A stretch of DNA of 53,002 nt from Cecembia sp. (GTDB lineage Bacteria; Bacteroidota; Bacteroidia; Cytophagales; Cyclobacteriaceae): positions 1-53,002 of the forward strand of contig NZ_SLAP01000170.1 in assembly GCF_007126775.1 (NCBI RefSeq), read 5' to 3'. The notes below the pieces were generated by a model. The model worked only from the letters and a program-made list of their open reading frames with translations. It did no database searches and was not told where the DNA came from. Below are positions 10,118 through 18,836 of this stretch, piece after piece. A program made the position numbers and the translations under genes. Every line of letters begins with the position of its first letter. Positions within the stretch are counted from its first letter, which is position 1.

Positions 10118-10440
10118 GTAAAAACCTTTTCTATTTTCACGGCTGTTCCGGCAGCCGTGACCATTAGCATTCCATCCCTTATTGTTTCATAATCCAGGTC
10201 AATGCCGATGACTGCATTTGCACCAAAAGCTTTTGCCTGCATCTCCATTTCGGCCATGGCGGTTGCTTTGGCTTCTCTGAGGACGCGCTCATAAGCACCA
10301 GCTCTACCACCCACAATGTCGGTGATACTGGCGAAGAAATCTTTAAATACATTGGCCCCAATAATGGTTTCTCCGGAAACAATGCCCAGATAGGCGGTTA
10401 TTTTATAACCTTCCAGTTGGTTTGTAGTGCTGACTATCAT
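10114..10440 (-). CDS. YbjQ/UPF0145 family protein
   Basis: A 108-residue member of the YbjQ (UPF0145, heavy-metal-binding-domain-like) family, which forms small pentameric rings in solved structures; function is unknown. Landmarks are [32 protein letters not shown] in two conserved halves and [17 protein letters not shown]. The start is set at the ATG at 10438-10440 ([13 protein letters not shown]). A start further upstream at 10470 would run through the terminator of the amidohydrolase genes. It overlaps the 3' end of the GIN-domain gene on the other strand. Confidence 0.87.
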   Translation of the reverse strand: MIVSTTNQLEGYKITAYLGIVSGETIIGANVFKDFFASITDIVGGRAGAYERVLREAKATAMAEMEMQAKAFGANAVIGIDLDYETIRDGMLMVTAAGTAVKIEKVFT

Positions 10441-10453
10441 AGATAAGATTGTA

Positions 10454-10486
10454 AAAAAAGCCGCAGCCAATTCTAACTGCGGCTCA
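10454..10486 (-). terminator. Terminator of the amidohydrolase operon
   Basis: On the minus strand, stem AGCCGCAG/CTGCGGCT (10461-10468 with 10479-10486) with a 10-base loop is followed by a run of seven U. It lies 15 bases after the last amidohydrolase stop and separates that unit from ybjQ. Confidence 0.85.
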
Positions 10487-10500
10487 AACTTAATTCCAAA

Positions 10501-11802
10501 TCAATTTTTTTCCAAACCTGGAGATCTTTCTAAAAATTCCTGGTACAGTTTGATATGCCTGTTACTCATAGGAACCCTATATCCGTCAATGAAAACATGG
10601 CGAATTTGGGTTTTGGTTTCGAATGGATCTCCAGTAGCGACAAACAGAGTAGCCTTTTTGCCTTGTTCAATAGACCCCATTTCATCAGCGATGCCAAAAA
10701 CTTCTGCGGCATTGATCGTGATGGCCTTTAGTGCCTCTTCTTTTCCCATTCCATAGGCTGCTGCAAAGCCTGCATTGAAGGGGAGATTTCTGGTATTTTC
10801 GGCATCATTGCTTCGGATCACCACTTTTACCCCTGCCTTGGCCATTTTGCCAGGATTGGTATAGGATGCATCATATCTGTCTGATTGCCTTGTGGGAATC
10901 GACAACATGGGTCCTGTAATGACGGGAAGTTCGGCCTCTGCGATTTTATCTGCTACGCGCCAACCCTCGGCTACCCCAGTAAGTATGGCTTTGACGTTTT
11001 TGGATTGGATCCAATCAATGGCAGAGAGTATGTCTGTCGCTGCATTCACTTCTACCAACAAGGGCAATTCTCCTGCAAGGACTTTCGCCAATTGCTCCAT
11101 TTCGGGATAATATTGGAGTTCCGCATTGGCTTGCTGGAGCTGGTAATACGTTTCGGCCCTTCCCCAGATTTCATTCAAGGTTTTCTGTGCCTGATCTGCT
11201 TCCTTTTTGATATCTTCGTCACTTCTTCGATCCCATGTACTTCTTCTCGCTGAAGAAGGGAAGTTCAGAACTACTCCTTTGAAACCGGCATACATTTGAT
11301 CCGGGGTATAGCCATTGAGATTGATCAGGGCAGCAGTTCCTGGAAATATTCCACCGGAAGGCAGGGCCAGGGTGGTAGTTACTCCACTTACTCTTGTAAC
11401 AGGAATGGCGACAGAATTGGGATTGATTGCAACCAACGCCTGCATATTGGGAGTAACCTGTCCAATCTCTGCATAGTCTTGTGTTTCTGCCAAAGAATTG
11501 ACCTCTACTAATCCCAATCGGCTTCCACCATCAAACATTCCGGGATAAATAAAATGTCCGGAACAATCAATAACTTCTGCATCAGTATCGGCAATATTTT
11601 GCCCTACTGCGATGATTTTTCCTGCATCGATCAATACGCTTGCATTTTCAATGTTTCCTTTGGTCACGGTGACCACGGTAGCATTCTGCAGCAAGAATTT
11701 ACCAGTTCTTGGTTTTATAAACTCCCCATCAAACTGTGCCGATGCCAAAAGCGGTAAAAAGGCCAGCAAACAGGTATATATTAATTTTTTCATTTTTTTC
11801 AT
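10501..11802 (-). CDS. Exported amidohydrolase-superfamily protein, metal motif degenerate
   Basis: A 433-residue exported protein (signal peptide MKKMKKLIYTCLLAFLPLLA, cut after ASA) with the amidohydrolase layout: small beta-sandwich (FLLQNATVVTVTKGNI), TIM-barrel, and the closing sandwich with SIEQGKKATLFVATGDPF. At the position where active members have the metal-binding HxH after the PG(I/L)xD motif, it reads YPGMFDGGSRLGL (87-98), so both His are missing. Later metal histidines also appear replaced (LLVEVN, AILTGVAEG). It may be a pseudoenzyme or use different chemistry. It is last in a three-gene run of paralogues and follows the middle one by 31 bases. Confidence 0.85.
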   Translation of the reverse strand: MKKMKKLIYTCLLAFLPLLASAQFDGEFIKPRTGKFLLQNATVVTVTKGNIENASVLIDAGKIIAVGQNIADTDAEVIDCSGHFIYPGMFDGGSRLGLVEVNSLAETQDYAEIGQVTPNMQALVAINPNSVAIPVTRVSGVTTTLALPSGGIFPGTAALINLNGYTPDQMYAGFKGVVLNFPSSARRSTWDRRSDEDIKKEADQAQKTLNEIWGRAETYYQLQQANAELQYYPEMEQLAKVLAGELPLLVEVNAATDILSAIDWIQSKNVKAILTGVAEGWRVADKIAEAELPVITGPMLSIPTRQSDRYDASYTNPGKMAKAGVKVVIRSNDAENTRNLPFNAGFAAAYGMGKEEALKAITINAAEVFGIADEMGSIEQGKKATLFVATGDPFETKTQIRHVFIDGYRVPMSNRHIKLYQEFLERSPGLEKN

Positions 11803-11833
11803 GATTTTGCCATTTTATCCAAACCCTTAGGTA

Positions 11834-13216
11834 TCAATGTGTATGGTTAAACAGGTTTCTTCCAAAATTGGTAAAGAAGAAATCCACCCCATGCATGCAA
11901 CGGTGTTCGTGCTCTTTGAGGTAGATGGGTTCCAATGCCTCACTCGCACTTACCTTGAGCCTCATATCATCCGGGTCATCGTTGATATCAAAGTATTTTA
12001 CACCATCTACGAATGTCATTTGGGGGATGGCATACACTGAGAGGGGATGCTCATTGAAGATGACCAAATCTGCTTGTTTTCCCTCTTCAATAGAACCTAC
12101 TTTATCTGCGATTCCAAGTTGTTTGGCAGGATTGATGGTGATCAGGGCCAGTGTTTGCTGGTCATCCAATTCACCATAGCGCTGTGCTTTGCCTGCTTCA
12201 TGGTATAGGTGTCTGATCAATTCTCCGGAATCCGAATTGATGGAAGTGATGACGCCGTTTTCCATTAAGATAGCTGCATTATAAGCTGTAGAATAGTACA
12301 CTTCGAATTTATAAGCCCACCAATCTGCGAATACAGAGGCCCCCATGGTATACTCAGCCAATTCCGGCGCCACTTTGAATCCCTCATTGACATGGGAAAA
12401 GACAATATTACTGATTCCAAACTCCCTACAGGTGTTGATCAGGGCGTAAATTTCATCAGCCCTATAAGAATGGCAGTGTATGATAATATTACCATCCAGG
12501 ATGTCCACAAGTGTTTCCAGTCTACTGTCATATTTAGGTGGTACTGGATTTGATCCTCTTTGGTTGAGGGCGTTTTCATAATTAGACCAGGCTTTTTTGT
12601 ATTGCAATGCCTCATTGAATCCATTTCTGATTACCGCATCTACGCCCATTCTTGTCCTTGGCTGTATCCCATTGCCACGTCCGTGAACACGCGTTGGGTT
12701 TTCACCAAGCGCAAACTTAATGGTCCTTGGCGCCTCCTTCATGTAAAGGTCTTCAGGGCTAAATGTGCCATAACGGTGCTTTAAAGTTATGTTTTGTCCA
12801 CCAATGGCATTGGCAGAACCGTGCATGGCATGGGAAATAGTTACTCCTCCTGCTAGTGCCCTGTAAAGCCCTATATCATAAGGATTGACCACATCTGCCA
12901 TTCTGACCTCAGCCGTAATAGGGGCAGTAGCCTCATTGACTGCATCCAAAGCCACATGGGAGTGGGCATCAATTATTCCGGGCATGAGGTATTTTCCACT
13001 GGCATCTATAACCTCAATGTTATTGGCATTTAAATTTTTCCCGATTTTTTTTATGATGCCATTTTCTACCAGTACATCTGTTGCCTCTAAGTCTCCCTGA
13101 GTAACAGTGAGAACAGTAGCATTCTTTATGAGTACGGATCCTTTCGGTGTTTGGGCATTTGCAAGCATTGTACCCAACACCAAAAAGCCGCTGATTATTA
13201 TTTTTAAATTTTTCAT
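11834..13216 (-). CDS. Exported metal-dependent amidohydrolase
   Basis: A 460-residue exported amidohydrolase (signal peptide ending ANAQ at about residue 21). This is the only one of the three tandem paralogues with the expected metal ligands: MPGIIDAHSHVAL gives HxH at residues 85 and 87, followed by IIHCHSYRADEI, VFSHVNEG and a late Asp in SINSDSGEL. The C-terminal SIEEGKQADLVIFNEHPL is the family's closing strand. Relatives include imidazolonepropionase-like and dipeptidase-like enzymes that open cyclic amides; the substrate is unknown. It lies 11 bases after the upstream paralogue. A periplasmic or surface location is inferred from the signal peptide. Confidence 0.9.
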   Translation of the reverse strand: MKNLKIIISGFLVLGTMLANAQTPKGSVLIKNATVLTVTQGDLEATDVLVENGIIKKIGKNLNANNIEVIDASGKYLMPGIIDAHSHVALDAVNEATAPITAEVRMADVVNPYDIGLYRALAGGVTISHAMHGSANAIGGQNITLKHRYGTFSPEDLYMKEAPRTIKFALGENPTRVHGRGNGIQPRTRMGVDAVIRNGFNEALQYKKAWSNYENALNQRGSNPVPPKYDSRLETLVDILDGNIIIHCHSYRADEIYALINTCREFGISNIVFSHVNEGFKVAPELAEYTMGASVFADWWAYKFEVYYSTAYNAAILMENGVITSINSDSGELIRHLYHEAGKAQRYGELDDQQTLALITINPAKQLGIADKVGSIEEGKQADLVIFNEHPLSVYAIPQMTFVDGVKYFDINDDPDDMRLKVSASEALEPIYLKEHEHRCMHGVDFFFTNFGRNLFNHTH

Positions 13217-13227
13217 CGCTTTTGGAA

Positions 13228-14925
13228 TTATTGGTTGCTTTGATTAGGTTTTTTATTGGCGTTGAGAGGGAAGCTGCCAAAATCACTCAGTGACATATTA
13301 CCACGGAAATCATCTTCCGAAACATCACCTGCTACCGTAACTTCCAATGCCATGCCTCCGGCGGAGACATTAAAAGTAAAGGAGAGGTTATTCCCTGATA
13401 GGGTGATGTTATTCATCTCAGAACTGGCTTTTCCGCTGCCTGCCGGATTGTCATAAGTGATTGTTCCTTTGTAGGAATCTCCTTCTTTTTTGATTTCCAT
13501 GGTGCCATCAGAACTACCTGCGGGTGTATCCGAAGTGTATTCCCAGACTCCGGCAATGTCAATGGTTTTTCCATTTTCTCCATTGGCCTTACTTTTTTTG
13601 CTGACATCATAATCAAAAAGATAACCATCAGCAATAACATGTTGAATCTGAGCTTCCTCTGAAAAGATCGGAGCAGTACTGATCACCATATTGGCAAGTT
13701 TACCTTTTTCCAGTGTTCCAGCAAATTTTTGTATGCCCATTATATTGGCATTATTGATGGTCAGAGCTGCGAGTGCTCCATCTTCACTCAATCCATTTTC
13801 AATCATCAAACGGATGTTTTTCAGCATTTCAGAACTCCTGCCGCCCATGCTGGTAAACCCAAATGGGATTCCGGCTGCTTCAAGTTTGGAAGGGCCTTCG
13901 AGGATGCTTTTATATGCCTCTCTGATTTTGAGTGTCCGGGACTGCATTTCTTCGGTTTTACCCTCCAAATCTGCATTGGCAGTCTTGTCATTGGGTAATC
14001 TGAATCCTATGAGTACTTTGGCATTAGAAGCTTTCATATCATCTAATGCATAATCAATTTCTGTTACACCAGTGAGGATCAAATTGAATCCAAATTCCCT
14101 TTGTAGCGCTGTTGCCCTTTTGATTTCTAAATCGTTGGAAACCTCAAAAAGGATAGGCATGTTTTTATCCAAAACAGGGAAAAAGGCCTCGAGCGTTTTA
14201 TTCATCTCCGGTCTTGCCACTCCGGAAGTGGAGGCAAACAGCCGGTTGTGTTTTGCAGATAACTCAGCATTTTTGTACAAGTCCCTGAATTTGGCCATAA
14301 TGCCCAATTGTGTGCCGGGATACATCCCACGTCCACCACCTACATTCCTAAATCTTGCACCCATTGCAGTATTGTTCGCCAAAATATTGGAAGAAGTTTT
14401 TCCTCCGAAGGTGACAATGGCAGATTTTCCTGGAAGCATACCACCTTCTGGAATTATCTGGGCAATGGTGAAACCAACCTTTCTCCAATCCGAAATCTGG
14501 CTGCTTTTTGGGTCATAATTGTCAAGGACTGATCTCCACGGAGTGATGCCTGCAATCTCATCGGGAGGATTGGAAGAATCAAAATCAGCCGGTCTTTCGG
14601 GATCGGCCGGTTTGCTTACTCCTGCACCTGAAGCGCCATCAATAAACCCAGGATAAACAAATAAAGAGTCTCCTGGAATAATCTGGGCCTCTGGAGGAAG
14701 AGAGAGGTTATTGCCTATACTTTCAACCAATCCGTTTTTAATTAAAATGGTGGCCCCGTTTATGGTCTTTCCTGGAGAAGTGGTAACCGTAGCATTCACT
14801 ATGGCATAGGTACCTGTCACCCTTCTTTCTCCCTTTGGATCACTCTGACCAAAAGTATGTAGGCTGACAAATAATGCCATGAAAATTAAACTACTGAATA
14901 CCTTTGGTTTGAATCGGATATTCAT
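13228..14925 (-). CDS. Exported amidohydrolase-like protein with C-terminal barrel-like domain
   Basis: First gene of the three-paralogue run. I start it at the ATG at 14923-14925 (MNIRFKPKVFSSLIFMALF, signal peptide ending TFGQ), giving 565 residues; an upstream ATG adds 21 residues before the hydrophobic core. The amidohydrolase part is followed by about 110 extra residues (DIAGVWEYTSDTP to the end) rich in alternating beta pattern, likely a small lipocalin-like barrel. As in the third gene, the HxH is replaced: YPGFIDGASGAGV. Later histidines are also absent (FEVSNDLEI, LILTGVTEID). Likely metal-independent or inactive; perhaps a structural partner of the middle gene product. Confidence 0.83.
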   Translation of the reverse strand: MNIRFKPKVFSSLIFMALFVSLHTFGQSDPKGERRVTGTYAIVNATVTTSPGKTINGATILIKNGLVESIGNNLSLPPEAQIIPGDSLFVYPGFIDGASGAGVSKPADPERPADFDSSNPPDEIAGITPWRSVLDNYDPKSSQISDWRKVGFTIAQIIPEGGMLPGKSAIVTFGGKTSSNILANNTAMGARFRNVGGGRGMYPGTQLGIMAKFRDLYKNAELSAKHNRLFASTSGVARPEMNKTLEAFFPVLDKNMPILFEVSNDLEIKRATALQREFGFNLILTGVTEIDYALDDMKASNAKVLIGFRLPNDKTANADLEGKTEEMQSRTLKIREAYKSILEGPSKLEAAGIPFGFTSMGGRSSEMLKNIRLMIENGLSEDGALAALTINNANIMGIQKFAGTLEKGKLANMVISTAPIFSEEAQIQHVIADGYLFDYDVSKKSKANGENGKTIDIAGVWEYTSDTPAGSSDGTMEIKKEGDSYKGTITYDNPAGSGKASSEMNNITLSGNNLSFTFNVSAGGMALEVTVAGDVSEDDFRGNMSLSDFGSFPLNANKKPNQSNQ

Positions 14926-15170
14926 AACGTATATGTTGATTTTACTGGTTTTCTCAATAATCAAGGTTACGAAAGATTTTTTTTTCAAAAAATTATTTTT
15001 TTTCTAAATGGCAAAATCGGTTAAGAACGGCAAATATTTTTTAACATAATGCATTTTCATTTATTTGTATTTTTTTATAAAAAATTTATACAATTTTAAG
15101 TTTTAAAACGCTTGTTTTTTATAATTCTTAATATTTATATTTATCCTATCAATTGTTTAAAGCGTATTAC

Positions 15171-15533
15171 ATGAAACAGATTTTGGTAATAGAAGATGAC
15201 AGACTGATTTCCAGTTTGGTTACTTTTAAATTGAAAAAAGAGGGGTACAATATTACTGTTGCCACCAATGGGAAAGAGGGCATTAATCTTTTTAACACTG
15301 TATCGCCTGATCTTTTAATCACGGATGTATTGGTTCCCAGAGAAGATGGTGTTGAAATTATAGATTATGTAAAAGAGAAAAAGCCGGACTGTCCTGTTAT
15401 CGTCCTCAGTACAGAAGGGGACAAGGAAGATTTTGTAAAAGAAGCCTTGAATTCCGGCGCTTCGGACCATATGGCCAAACCTTTCCACCCCAATGAGCTT
15501 GCTTCAAGGGTAAGGAACCTCATGCGTAATTAA
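15171..15533 (+). CDS. Single-domain response regulator (CheY-like)
   Basis: A 120-residue stand-alone receiver domain. The acidic pocket is in QILVIEDDRL, the phospho-acceptor Asp in LLITDVLVPREDG, the Thr/Ser switch in VIVLSTEGD, and the conserved Lys in HMAKPFHP. There is no output domain, so it must signal through protein contacts or phosphorelay. I start it at ATG 15171; an in-frame TTG 18 bases upstream is less likely. The 245 bases upstream are extremely AT-rich. No histidine kinase is adjacent. Confidence 0.92.
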   Translation: MKQILVIEDDRLISSLVTFKLKKEGYNITVATNGKEGINLFNTVSPDLLITDVLVPREDGVEIIDYVKEKKPDCPVIVLSTEGDKEDFVKEALNSGASDHMAKPFHPNELASRVRNLMRN

Positions 15534-15616
15534 ATTCAAGTTTTTTGAAGAATTTTTTAATTTCAGTATTCTTTATTTTTTAAATGATTTTTTAATTTTT
15601 TTTTGTTTTTTGCCCT

Positions 15617-15883
15617 ATGGAGCAGAAAACCTTATTCCCCTATATCTTAGAAACTGCCATCTTGGAAATGGGAAGGATAAGAGGGCATACTTCTTTTTGT
15701 CCTTCAGAGGTGGTCAGATGGTTATATCCGCAGGATTGGCGACACTTTATGCATGATATTCAGCTCGAAATGATGCGCCTTTATAGGGAAGGAAAACTGG
15801 TAGTTTTACAAAATAACAAAGCAATTGACCCTTTGGAATTACCTGTTGGGCCTGTAAGAATCCGGGTATTGAAAACTTCTTGA
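15617..15883 (+). CDS. DUF3253 protein
   Basis: An 88-residue protein of the DUF3253 family, predicted winged-helix-like. Landmarks are the LETAILEMGRIRGHTSFCPSEVVRWLYP region in the first half and MHDIQLEMMRLYREGKLVVLQNNKAI in the second, ending GPVRIR. The small helical fold and wing-like hairpin suggest nucleic-acid or protein binding, but no function is established. It lies 84 bases after the response regulator and 37 before msrA. Confidence 0.82.
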   Translation: MEQKTLFPYILETAILEMGRIRGHTSFCPSEVVRWLYPQDWRHFMHDIQLEMMRLYREGKLVVLQNNKAIDPLELPVGPVRIRVLKTS

Positions 15884-15919
15884 TTCCAATATTGGTTATT
15901 CCTACAAATGATTATCCTT

Positions 15920-16579
15920 ATGAAATATTTTCATATTCTTTTCATCCTATTGCTAACAGGAAATATGGCCTGTGCACAACAGACGCCATCCAAAAAAAAT
16001 AAGACCATGCAAGATTTGCCCAAAACAGAAGTTGAGACACCCAATGGGTATGAAGTAGCTACCTTAGGTGCTGGTTGTTTCTGGTGTACGGAGGCCATTT
16101 ACCAGAATTTACAGGGAGTAGAGACCGTACGCTCTGGTTATAGTGGTGGACACGTAGATCAGCCTACCTACCGACAGGTTACTTCCGGAACATCAGGTCA
16201 TGCAGAGGTAATACAGTTTTATTTTGATCCTGCTGTTATCTCTTTTGAAGAAATATTGGAAGTCTTTTGGTCCACTCATGACCCGACTACATTAAACCGT
16301 CAGGGAGCGGATGTTGGGCCACAGTACAGGTCGGCTGTTTTTTACCACAATGAAGCACAGAAGGAAGCGGCTGAATTTTATAAAAACAAATTGAATGCTT
16401 CCGGAGCCTTTGACAAACCAATAGTAACAGAAGTTACCGCCTTCAATAATTTCTACGTGGCTGAAGATTACCATCAGAATTATTTCAATGATAATGGCAT
16501 GCAGCCTTATTGTCAGTTTGTGATCCGTCCAAAGTTGGAGAAATTTAAAAAGGTTTTTGCAGAAAAATTAAAAGATTGA
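15920..16579 (+). CDS. msrA: Exported peptide-methionine (S)-S-oxide reductase
   Basis: Reduces methionine-S-sulfoxide in proteins, here outside the cytoplasm. The signal peptide (KYFHILFILLLTGNMACA) precedes a complete MsrA domain with the catalytic motif LGAGCFWCTEAIYQ, then VRSGYSGGHVDQPTYRQV, STHDPTTLNRQGADVGPQYRSA and the C-terminal EDYHQNYF. I use the ATG at 15920 (219 residues); the ATG at 15908 adds four residues. The Cys before AQQ could alternatively be lipid-modified, but the lipobox is poor. It begins a run of envelope genes that includes two thiol or haem-motif lipoproteins. Confidence 0.94.
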   Translation: MKYFHILFILLLTGNMACAQQTPSKKNKTMQDLPKTEVETPNGYEVATLGAGCFWCTEAIYQNLQGVETVRSGYSGGHVDQPTYRQVTSGTSGHAEVIQFYFDPAVISFEEILEVFWSTHDPTTLNRQGADVGPQYRSAVFYHNEAQKEAAEFYKNKLNASGAFDKPIVTEVTAFNNFYVAEDYHQNYFNDNGMQPYCQFVIRPKLEKFKKVFAEKLKD

Positions 16580-16631
16580 AAGTCTGGAAATATTTTATTC
16601 AGCTTGACTTTTGATTATTTTTGAAAAAAAA

Positions 16632-17141
16632 ATGCTTATGAGAACGATTTTATCTGTCATTTTACTTGCTGTTTTTACGCTATCAGCTTGTAATAGCAAG
16701 GAAGTTCAGGAAAAAAGTACAGATGTTTCATCTGAAACATTACCGATTGGATATTTTGGTGAGGAAATCAATGACCAAGGAGTCAATACATTGGATAGAC
16801 TTGTAGCCGTTTTGGAGACCGAAAATGAATTTCATGGAAAGGTAGTTGGGGAGATCAAAGAGGTATGTTCAAAAAAAGGTTGTTGGATGACCATTGACTT
16901 GCCGAATGGAGAAAGCATGCGCGTTACTTTCAAAGATTATGGTTTTTTTGTTCCCAAAAATGCACATGGCTATCCCGTAATTATTGAGGGAGTAGCGACC
17001 AAAAAAGTTACGGACGTGGCCACCTTAAAGCATTATGCAGAAGATGCAGGGAAATCTGTTGAAGAAGTCGAGGCCATCAAGTCCCCGAAAAAAGAATATG
17101 CTTTTGAGGCCATTGGAGTAATTATCCAAGATAATGCATAA
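16632..17141 (+). CDS. DUF4920 lipoprotein
   Basis: A DUF4920-family lipoprotein of about 169 residues. The lipobox is TLSAC, following the hydrophobic segment TILSVILLAVFTL. The domain carries the family pattern VGEIKEVCSKKGCWMTIDL, with two Cys that could form a redox or metal site, then RVTFKDYGFFVPKNAHG. Either ATG at 16632 or 16638 may be the start; an upstream TTG is unlikely. Its last 8 bases overlap the next gene. Function is unknown; neighbours (MsrA, CxxCH lipoprotein) hint at envelope redox work. Confidence 0.85.
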   Translation: MLMRTILSVILLAVFTLSACNSKEVQEKSTDVSSETLPIGYFGEEINDQGVNTLDRLVAVLETENEFHGKVVGEIKEVCSKKGCWMTIDLPNGESMRVTFKDYGFFVPKNAHGYPVIIEGVATKKVTDVATLKHYAEDAGKSVEEVEAIKSPKKEYAFEAIGVIIQDNA

Positions 17142-17565
17142 GACCTTTTTCAGGGTTTTTCTGTTCAGTATATTTCTTTTCGCAGGTTGTAAGCCTGAAA
17201 ATCAAAAGGAACAGCTGAAGGTGCAGCGGTTTCCCAATGAGGATGCTCCCTTGGCATTATTGATGCGGGAAATGTTTGAAGACTTGGAAGAGGTGAAGGT
17301 TGCAGTTGGAAATGGGGAGCGCATCAAATCTTATGTAGAAAAGCACCGGAATCTTCTTGAAGTGAAGCCTACAGACCCCAAAGTAAAGACTCCTATATTC
17401 CATATGATGGGGGAGGCTTATTTGGAAAGCTTGGCTAATTTAGAAGAAAGTCCACTAGAACTGGTGAAAGCAAATTACCAAACGGTTATCAATACCTGTA
17501 TTGGATGTCATCAGCAATATTGTCCCGGACCGGTAAAAAGAATCCAACAACTAGAAATTGATTAA
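17134..17565 (+). CDS. Small lipoprotein with a C-type haem motif
   Basis: A 143-residue lipoprotein: signal segment VFLFSIFLFAGC with the lipid Cys at residue 19. The mature part is mostly helical and ends with a haem-attachment motif, CIGCH at 122-126, followed by an extra Cys at 130 (QQYCPGP). A haem motif near the C-terminus of a helical bundle is the layout of the cytochrome c'-like class, and a Met in HMMGEAY is available nearer the middle. It could carry electrons or bind small ligands; this is inference. It overlaps the DUF4920 gene by 8 bases, so the two are coupled, and is followed 3 bases later by a small gene. Confidence 0.78.
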   Translation: MHKTFFRVFLFSIFLFAGCKPENQKEQLKVQRFPNEDAPLALLMREMFEDLEEVKVAVGNGERIKSYVEKHRNLLEVKPTDPKVKTPIFHMMGEAYLESLANLEESPLELVKANYQTVINTCIGCHQQYCPGPVKRIQQLEID

Positions 17566-17567
17566 GT

Positions 17568-17807
17568 ATGGCCATTGCACTGGACAATTTAAGGGTAGGT
17601 AGGTTTTATGAACTGACCAATCAGGGAGAGATTAGGAGGTTGGAAATTCTGGCCAGGTTGTCCGGAGAAAATTTCAAAGTGAGGGATCTGGACACTACAG
17701 AAATTTATACGATTGAAGAATTACTGCGATGGGGCAAAGGAAAAGATTATGAGCTGGATGAAATTATTGGTTTTTCAGCAAAAGGAATTGTCCCTAAACA
17801 ATTTTGA
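17568..17807 (+). CDS. Conserved small hypothetical protein
   Basis: A 79-residue soluble protein that I do not recognise. It has no signal peptide or membrane helix and no Cys. The first 50 residues alternate charged and hydrophobic positions like a small beta-barrel (RVGRFYELTNQGEIRRLEIL), followed by TIEELLRWGKGKDYELDEIIGF. It starts 2 bases after the haem-motif lipoprotein and is the last gene before a bidirectional terminator whose stem begins at its stop codon. Confidence 0.7.
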   Translation: MAIALDNLRVGRFYELTNQGEIRRLEILARLSGENFKVRDLDTTEIYTIEELLRWGKGKDYELDEIIGFSAKGIVPKQF

Positions 17808-17835
17808 AAAAAGACCGCATTTAGCGGTCTTTTTT
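17807..17835. terminator. Bidirectional terminator
   Basis: A perfect 12-bp stem, AAAAAAGACCGC (17807-17818) with GCGGTCTTTTTT (17824-17835), and a 5-base loop. It gives six U on both strands and serves two convergent genes: it overlaps the last stop base of the plus gene and the stop codon of the minus gene at 17834. Confidence 0.93.
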
Positions 17836-18721
17836 AATGAAAGGTTTTGAATCCAGGTTCATAGATGATCCGTACGAAGGAACTCAAACTTTCCCTTTCC
17901 CTATTGATAGGTATTCCTGTGACTATACCTACCATCAGGTTTTCCGCCAGTCCTACGCGCATCTGAGGACGAAGGACAGTTTCCAATTTCCCATTGATGA
18001 TTTCTTTATTGACTTCAATACCGATAAAGTTTCTCGTACCTGCTATCATATAATGGAAATTGCTATGGATTTCATAGCTTATTTCTCTTCTGCTATTGAA
18101 TTCTTTTTCTATCCTTGGTCCAGTATAAACCAAAGTATGGTAATTCATTCCCCATCTTTTGGCTGCGATAAAAAATGGGTTGTATATATTTCCCTTGAAT
18201 ATATCCCCCCGTCCTATTTTGTTGAGATCGACAAATTCAAATTCATGGATATAACCCAAAGCCAAAGTAGTTTTAGCCTTTTCAGAAACCAGGAATGACC
18301 ATTGGCTTGCCAGCTTTAGGGATTCGATCCTATTGGACGGGCGATCAATATCTGTAGGGTTACCTCTTACATTAAAGAGGGTTACAGGTACTTCTATTTC
18401 TAGGCCTAACCTGTCAATTGGTGCCCATTCATATTCCACGAGGGCTTCGTATTTGTCAACGCCTCTTTTGTCAAACATGCCAAAACCTACGTTCCATTCC
18501 TTTTCTCCTTTTCTTGCACCCAGATCTCTGATAAGGTCAATGTAAAGGGGTTCTGCATGCAGCACTTTTGGTTTTTTGTATTTTTCAGGCTCTTCAAATT
18601 CAGCCAAAAATATGCTGTCCAAAATAACTCTCTCCAATTTTAGGCTGTCTATTTCATCTTGAGCCTTGATCATGCCGATTGAAATGACCATAAAGGTTAA
18701 GATACCCCATAACTTTTTCAT
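17834..18721 (-). CDS. Predicted outer-membrane beta-barrel protein, family unknown
   Basis: About 295 residues when started at the ATG at 18719-18721 (MKKLWGILTFMVISIGMIKA, signal peptide); a longer reading frame upstream lacks a proper signal. The segment KVLHAEPLYIDLIRDLGARKGE is a distinctive conserved block, then the chain alternates amphipathic strands (WNVGFGMFDK, YEALVEYEWAP, LGLEIEVPVTL, TTLALGYIHEFE, EISYEIHSNFHY) as in a 10-12-strand barrel and ends with SSFVRIIYEPGFKTFH. I do not know a function. It lies 115 bases downstream of another outer-membrane barrel and a small exported protein, which may form one envelope unit. Confidence 0.72.
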   Translation of the reverse strand: MKKLWGILTFMVISIGMIKAQDEIDSLKLERVILDSIFLAEFEEPEKYKKPKVLHAEPLYIDLIRDLGARKGEKEWNVGFGMFDKRGVDKYEALVEYEWAPIDRLGLEIEVPVTLFNVRGNPTDIDRPSNRIESLKLASQWSFLVSEKAKTTLALGYIHEFEFVDLNKIGRGDIFKGNIYNPFFIAAKRWGMNYHTLVYTGPRIEKEFNSRREISYEIHSNFHYMIAGTRNFIGIEVNKEIINGKLETVLRPQMRVGLAENLMVGIVTGIPINRERESLSSFVRIIYEPGFKTFH

Positions 18722-18836
18722 TGCTTCTTCTAATTTCGTTGCAAATTTTGCATATTTTTTGGTTACAAGGAAAACCAACCTCGGCGGTCTTTTCTATTTA
18801 ACCGGTGTTTTTTACTGGAATTAATCGCAGGTGGTT

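Noticed and set aside
10441-10470. Upstream start for the YbjQ protein at 10470
   Set aside because: The extra codons run into the terminator hairpin of the amidohydrolase operon; the start at 10440 fits the family.
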